Origin: Gammaproteobacteria bacterium
Lineage (GTDB): Bacteria; Pseudomonadota; Gammaproteobacteria; SZUA-229
DNA: 6,853 nt
Assembly: GCA_030641945.1 (NCBI GenBank)
Contig: DAOWLL010000090.1
Location: forward strand, 1 to 6,853
Direction: 5' to 3'
In this document: piece after piece, positions 4,351-6,853 of the stretch
Layout of the letters: every line of letters begins with the position of its first letter
Numbering within the stretch: the stretch's first letter is position 1
Program-made: the position numbers and the translations under genes
Notes under the pieces: model-generated
Database searches by the model: none
What the model saw: the letters and a program-made list of their open reading frames with translations, nothing else
Told to the model about the DNA's origin: nothing

Positions 4351-4617
4351 ATGAAACCCGATACGCAAACAGCCATGCGTGAATTAATACAGCAGGTGAG
4401 AAGCTCAATACCTTTTGATACACCTGCGGCTGATTTATGTTCGGACACTTGTGCAGGCTGTTCAAGAAAACTGCTCGATTACCTCGAAATGGAACTGGAA
4501 AACTGGGAGTCCCGGCTGGATCAGGGCGAGATGCCGAACTTTGGGGACATAAACAAAATCGCAAGAAGCAGTAAAAAAATTTACAACGCCCTGAAAAAGA
4601 ATGGCCTGATTAATTAA
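4351..4617 (+). CDS. Conserved-looking small protein with CX3CX2C motif, function unknown
   Basis: 88 residues; I do not recognise the family with certainty. There is no signal peptide or membrane segment, so it is probably cytoplasmic. Three cysteines are clustered, C30-S-D-T-C34-A-G-C37. The spacing resembles metal or iron-sulfur ligands, but the protein is far too short for a radical-SAM enzyme and has no fourth cysteine. Residues 38-60 look helical and acidic (LLDYLEMELENWESRLDQGE), and the tail (66-88) is basic and helical (INKIARSSKKIYNALKKNGLIN). No good ribosome-binding site precedes the ATG; a possible promoter (TTGCCA 4319-4324, 17 bases, TTTATT 4342-4347) would start transcription at about this ATG, so a leaderless message or a start at the next ATG (4375) is possible. 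It lies alone between the intact tRNA-Lys and its broken copy, as cargo of a tRNA-targeted insertion would. Confidence 0.7.
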   Translation: MKPDTQTAMRELIQQVRSSIPFDTPAADLCSDTCAGCSRKLLDYLEMELENWESRLDQGEMPNFGDINKIARSSKKIYNALKKNGLIN

Positions 4618-4666
4618 TCAAGTTTCCGGTGGCTGATAATGATATGGTGGTTTTTTGTCTTCGGGC

Positions 4667-4695
4667 GACTCTTAATCTCCTGGTCTGGGGTTCGA
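4667..4695 (+). pseudogene. tRNA-Lys fragment, anticodon loop to T loop (left of insert)
   Basis: GACTCTTAATCTC.TGGTC.GGGGTTCGA matches tRNA-Lys 4193-4221 with two C/T differences. It contains the CTT anticodon loop and the 5' side of the T arm. There is no 5' acceptor strand or D arm before it. It is continued at 4756 after a 60-nt insert. Confidence 0.85.
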
Positions 4696-4755
4696 CTAAA
4701 ATCGCCTGGAGCGATTTTGAACGCACGAAGGGCGAGCCTCAGGAAAGAGGCGAGT
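4696..4755 (+). mobile_element. Small double-hairpin element in the T loop of a tRNA-Lys remnant
   Basis: A 60-nt non-coding insert between TTCGA and AATCCCC of the tRNA-Lys copy, at the same T-loop position as the element at 3271-3340. Parts: hairpin AAAATCGC-CTGGA-GCGATTTT (4698-4718), GAACGCAC (4719-4726), GAAGGGCG (4727-4734), hairpin GCCTC-AGGAAA-GAGGC (4736-4751), end GAGT. Compared with the Pro copy the stems differ by paired changes (TTGCC/GGCAA against TCGC/GCGA), and a 12-nt piece between GAACGCAC and GAAGGGCG is missing. Kept structure with changed bases suggests the hairpins matter. Confidence 0.6.
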
Positions 4756-4774
4756 AATCCCCGAGGGCCCACCA
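4756..4774 (+). pseudogene. tRNA-Lys fragment (3' end with CCA)
   Basis: AATCCCCGAGGGCCCACCA is identical to the last 19 bases of the intact tRNA-Lys (4224-4242). With 4667-4695 it forms one broken tRNA-Lys 3' half, split by the element. Confidence 0.88.
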
Positions 4775-4780
4775 ATTATA

Positions 4781-4808
4781 AAACCCGTATTCTGCGGGTT
4801 TTTTCTTT
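4781..4808 (+). terminator. Intrinsic terminator after the tRNA-Lys remnant
   Basis: AAA-CCCG (4784-4787) with CGGG (4795-4798), loop of 7 or fewer bases, flanked by A and T tracts, then TTTTTTCTTTT. It would end transcripts from the 88-codon gene. Its place directly behind a tRNA 3' end suggests that it is, or was, a tRNA operon terminator copied with the tRNA. Confidence 0.8.
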
Positions 4809-4994
4809 TAGGCAGACTGTAAATCTTGCCTTGTTAATTTGAAGCAATCTTCCAGTGATTTGATCTTTGGCAAAGTTTTAGATTGAAGTAGTGTTAGTCT
4901 ATCAGGCTGCACTGTGTTTCAAAGTTTATGCATCAAGAATCTCTTGCAGGATATGGGTTCTTAACGAATAAAGCTTTTATGGAGAGTGAATTAA
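4809..4994. other. Intergenic region upstream of the mechanosensitive channel gene
   Basis: I see no gene or RNA here. The DNA is AT-rich and includes TTGGCA at 4866-4871, but no convincing -10 at the right distance. The end holds the ribosome-binding site GGAGAGTG (about 4981-4988) of the next gene. Confidence 0.5.
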
Positions 4995-6530
4995 ATGAAA
5001 AAAAATCTTATTGCCTTGAACTGGCAGCTATGGTCATTAATTGTCTTGATGCTGATGTCGAAAGGAGTATTTGCTGCTGATTGTCCAACTGATATCAAGG
5101 CCGTGACAAATTCGGATGCAGAGGTGCCCGTCGAAGTACTTGCTCATCGCGTTAAGCCATTAACGAGATGTGAGCTGGAAACCGAAGCGCAGGCATGGCT
5201 TTTGCTGTTGCAGGAAAAAGTCACAGAAATCAGCATTGCTGAGGTAGCGGCGCTCTACAAAAAGGAAGAAATTAAAAAGGCTAAGGAAGTTGAGGATGCG
5301 CTGGAGGATGTGCAGGAAGCAAAAGAAGATGCAGACCGTGAAGAGACAAAGGAGGCAACGCAGGAAGCAAAAGAAGCTATGAAGGAAGCCAGGGAGGCTG
5401 AGAAGAAGGCAACTCAGGACACTGCCGTACAGGAGGCAATTGAGGCTGCGAAGAGTAAGGCTGAAGAAGAAGGGGAGGCTGTCGCTGCAACAGACAAAAC
5501 AGCAGAAGCCAAGGCTGATCTTAAAACAGCATTGATCAAGCATGTTACCGATTTAATGGCAGATAGAACAGCACTGACCGATCGCTTCAAAGTTGTATTG
5601 GCTGAACTGACTGCAAAAGGCGGCGATACCACGGAATATGATACATACATCAAAGCTGTTTCTGGCATCAAGGTTGATGTTACCGATGCGAGTGCAACAT
5701 GGACAACGATTACTGGCTGGTTGATGTCGCCAGAAGGCGGTTTCCGCTGGGCCGCCAACATTATCAAGTTTTTTGTTATTGTGGTCGTGTTTTACCTGCT
5801 ATCAATAGTTGCAGGAAAGGCAGCCAAAAAGGCATTTTCAAAGTCGAAAACTTTCTCATCGTTATTGCGTGAATTCCTGGTGTTGAGCGCACGTCGCCTG
5901 GTGTTGTTTATCGGATTTTTTGTGGGTCTTTCAGCGCTGGAAATTAATATTGGGCCGGTGCTGGCTATTATCGGTGCTGCCGGTTTTGTGATTGCTTTTG
6001 CATTGCAGAATTCTCTAAGTAATTTTGCCAGTGGTATCCTGATGTTGATTTATCGGCCGTTTGATATAAGCGATATGATTAGTGTGGCCGGTGTGCTTGG
6101 CAAGGTCGAGTCGATGAATCTGTTATCGACACAGTTAAGAACACCGGATAACCAGCTTGTTATTGTTCCCAATAACTCGGTGTGGGGCGATGTCATTACC
6201 AACGTTACAGGCATCACGCAGCGTCGTGTGGATTTGGTCTTCGGTATCGGATATGGCGATGATATTGATAAGGCGCAGAAGATACTGGAAGAGATTGTAC
6301 ATGGGCATGAGCTGGTGCTGAAAGAGCCAGAGGCTATTGTGAAACTACATGAGCTTGCAGATTCATCGGTTAACTTCATTTGCCGTCCATGGGCCAGGCC
6401 GGAAGATTACTGGGATGTTTACTGGGATATAACGCGAGAAGTTAAACGCCGCTTTGATGCTGAGGGTGTTTCTATACCGTTTCCGCAGCGTGATGTTCAT
6501 CTGTACCAGGAAACAACCAGCGCAACATAA
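4995..6530 (+). CDS. MscS-family mechanosensitive ion channel with periplasmic coiled-coil domain
   Basis: 511 residues. A signal peptide (1-28, cut after VFA) is followed by a periplasmic region of about 220 residues. Its part from about 85 to 165 is a long Ala/Glu/Lys-rich helix (repeated KEA, QEAKE, EAREAEKK) that must form a coiled coil. Membrane helices follow at about 253-273 and 298-318, and the pore helix at about 320-350 reads GAAGFVIAFALQNSLSNFASG, very close to E. coli MscS TM3, then the family RPFDISD. The beta domain (about 355-415: GKVESMNLLSTQLRTPDNQLVIVPNN) and C-terminal domain ending IPFPQRDVHL complete it. The core is MscS-like; the extra N-terminal domain makes it larger than E. 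coli MscS (286 residues). It opens under membrane tension and releases solutes in osmotic downshock. The start is supported by GGAGAGTG upstream and by the signal peptide. An adaptor gene follows 57 nt later. Confidence 0.93.
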   Translation: MKKNLIALNWQLWSLIVLMLMSKGVFAADCPTDIKAVTNSDAEVPVEVLAHRVKPLTRCELETEAQAWLLLLQEKVTEISIAEVAALYKKEEIKKAKEVEDALEDVQEAKEDADREETKEATQEAKEAMKEAREAEKKATQDTAVQEAIEAAKSKAEEEGEAVAATDKTAEAKADLKTALIKHVTDLMADRTALTDRFKVVLAELTAKGGDTTEYDTYIKAVSGIKVDVTDASATWTTITGWLMSPEGGFRWAANIIKFFVIVVVFYLLSIVAGKAAKKAFSKSKTFSSLLREFLVLSARRLVLFIGFFVGLSALEINIGPVLAIIGAAGFVIAFALQNSLSNFASGILMLIYRPFDISDMISVAGVLGKVESMNLLSTQLRTPDNQLVIVPNNSVWGDVITNVTGITQRRVDLVFGIGYGDDIDKAQKILEEIVHGHELVLKEPEAIVKLHELADSSVNFICRPWARPEDYWDVYWDITREVKRRFDAEGVSIPFPQRDVHLYQETTSAT

Positions 6531-6587
6531 GGCTTCTGTTTTAATATAGCTACATCTGTTAGGCGCAATATAACCCTGGACGAGTGT

Positions 6588-6853
6588 ATGGCCGCAAAAC
6601 GTTACAAGATTTTTATAACGCTTCTCATCACCGCTGCTGCGATAGCAGCTCTGGTTGTCTGGCTAGGCAGGGAAAAGCCTGTGGAAGTGGTAGTGAAAAA
6701 AGTCGATATTGGTGCGGTACAGGAAACTGTTGCCAATACGCGCGCAGGCAGCATCGAAGCATGCCGGCGTGCAGGCCTCTCTCCCTCTACTGGCGGCCAG
6801 ATTTTCAATCTGCCCGTCAAGGAGGGTGACTTGGTGGAGCAGGGGCAGGTGCT
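6588..6853 (+). CDS. HlyD-family / RND efflux periplasmic adaptor subunit (3' cut by window)
   Basis: 88 codons are present before the window ends. Starting at ATG 6588, the product is MAAKRYKIFITLLITAAAIAALVVWLG, a short basic N-terminus and one membrane anchor (about 7-27). A beta strand with VEVVVKKVDIGAVQETVANTRAGSIEA follows, then STGGQIFNLPVKEGDLVEQGQVL, the lipoyl/biotinyl-like half motif found in all membrane-fusion proteins (G at the turn, V-EGD-V--GQ-L). Such proteins link an inner-membrane pump (RND or ABC) to an outer-membrane channel. The pump genes would lie beyond the window. GGACGAG about 7 nt upstream can serve as ribosome-binding site. A longer ORF starting with GTG at 6584 is in another frame and is a shadow. 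It follows the mechanosensitive channel on the same strand; cotranscription is possible but not shown. Confidence 0.88.
   Translation, partial: MAAKRYKIFITLLITAAAIAALVVWLGREKPVEVVVKKVDIGAVQETVANTRAGSIEACRRAGLSPSTGGQIFNLPVKEGDLVEQGQV

Noticed and set aside
4351..4617. Radical-SAM peptide or enzyme, from the CX3CX2C motif
   Set aside because: 88 residues cannot hold the barrel, and no other radical-SAM motif is visible.
2876..4774. Reading the repeats as a CRISPR array
   Set aside because: The repeats differ in sequence, are irregularly spaced and consist of tRNA pieces and palindromes. No constant repeat with unique spacers and no cas gene is present.
4639..4842. Plus-strand 67-codon ORF
   Set aside because: It covers the broken tRNA-Lys, the inserted element and the terminator, so it is not a gene.
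5160..5543. Cys/Leu/Phe-rich minus-strand ORF opposite the coiled coil
   Set aside because: It is the shadow of the Ala/Glu/Lys-rich codons of the channel gene.
6584..6829. Plus-strand ORF starting with GTG at 6584
   Set aside because: The frame starting at ATG 6588 gives a clear HlyD-type adaptor, while this frame gives no recognisable protein.

Overview
The window looks like chromosomal DNA of a gammaproteobacterium. The tRNA genes encode their CCA ends, occur in the order Pro-Arg-His-Lys, and the protein families (DUF1538, FolD, MscS, HlyD-type adaptor) fit that group. No phage, plasmid or integrase gene is visible. The genus cannot be told from the sequence alone.

Left third (1-1803, plus strand): a compact operon of two paralogous DUF1538 membrane proteins (the first cut by the window edge, the second overlapping it by one base), a PII-like signalling protein and a two-CBS-domain protein whose start overlaps the PII-like stop. 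It reads as a membrane transporter, probably two-subunit, with two ligand-sensing cytoplasmic regulators. The substrate is unknown. folD (1792-2652, minus strand) converges on it and overlaps its end by 12 bases.

Middle (about 2785-4808): a stable-RNA operon. A good sigma-70 promoter with a GC-rich discriminator (2785-2813) points at tRNA-Pro(UGG), tRNA-Arg(UCU), tRNA-His(GUG) and tRNA-Lys(CUU), ending at an intrinsic terminator (4254-4282). The tRNA-Arg gene is split inside its anticodon, between positions 34 and 35, by a 265-nt ORF-less group I intron resembling the Azoarcus/cyanobacterial tRNA introns (IC3-like). The spaces between the tRNAs are full of debris: 5' or 3' pieces of tRNA-Pro, tRNA-His and tRNA-Lys, direct repeats with periods of 151-152 nt, common-type intergenic hairpin repeats, and small double-hairpin elements. 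Two of these elements (next to Pro and Lys remnants) sit at exactly the same point of the T loop in two different tRNA sequences. An 88-codon gene of unknown function with a CX3CX2C motif lies between the intact tRNA-Lys and a broken 3' copy of it.

Right third (4995-6853, plus strand): an MscS-family mechanosensitive channel with a signal peptide and a long charged periplasmic coiled coil, then the start of an HlyD/RND-type periplasmic adaptor cut by the window end.

The most unusual content is in the tRNA region: the anticodon-splitting ribozyme and the family of tiny non-coding elements tied to tRNA fragments.
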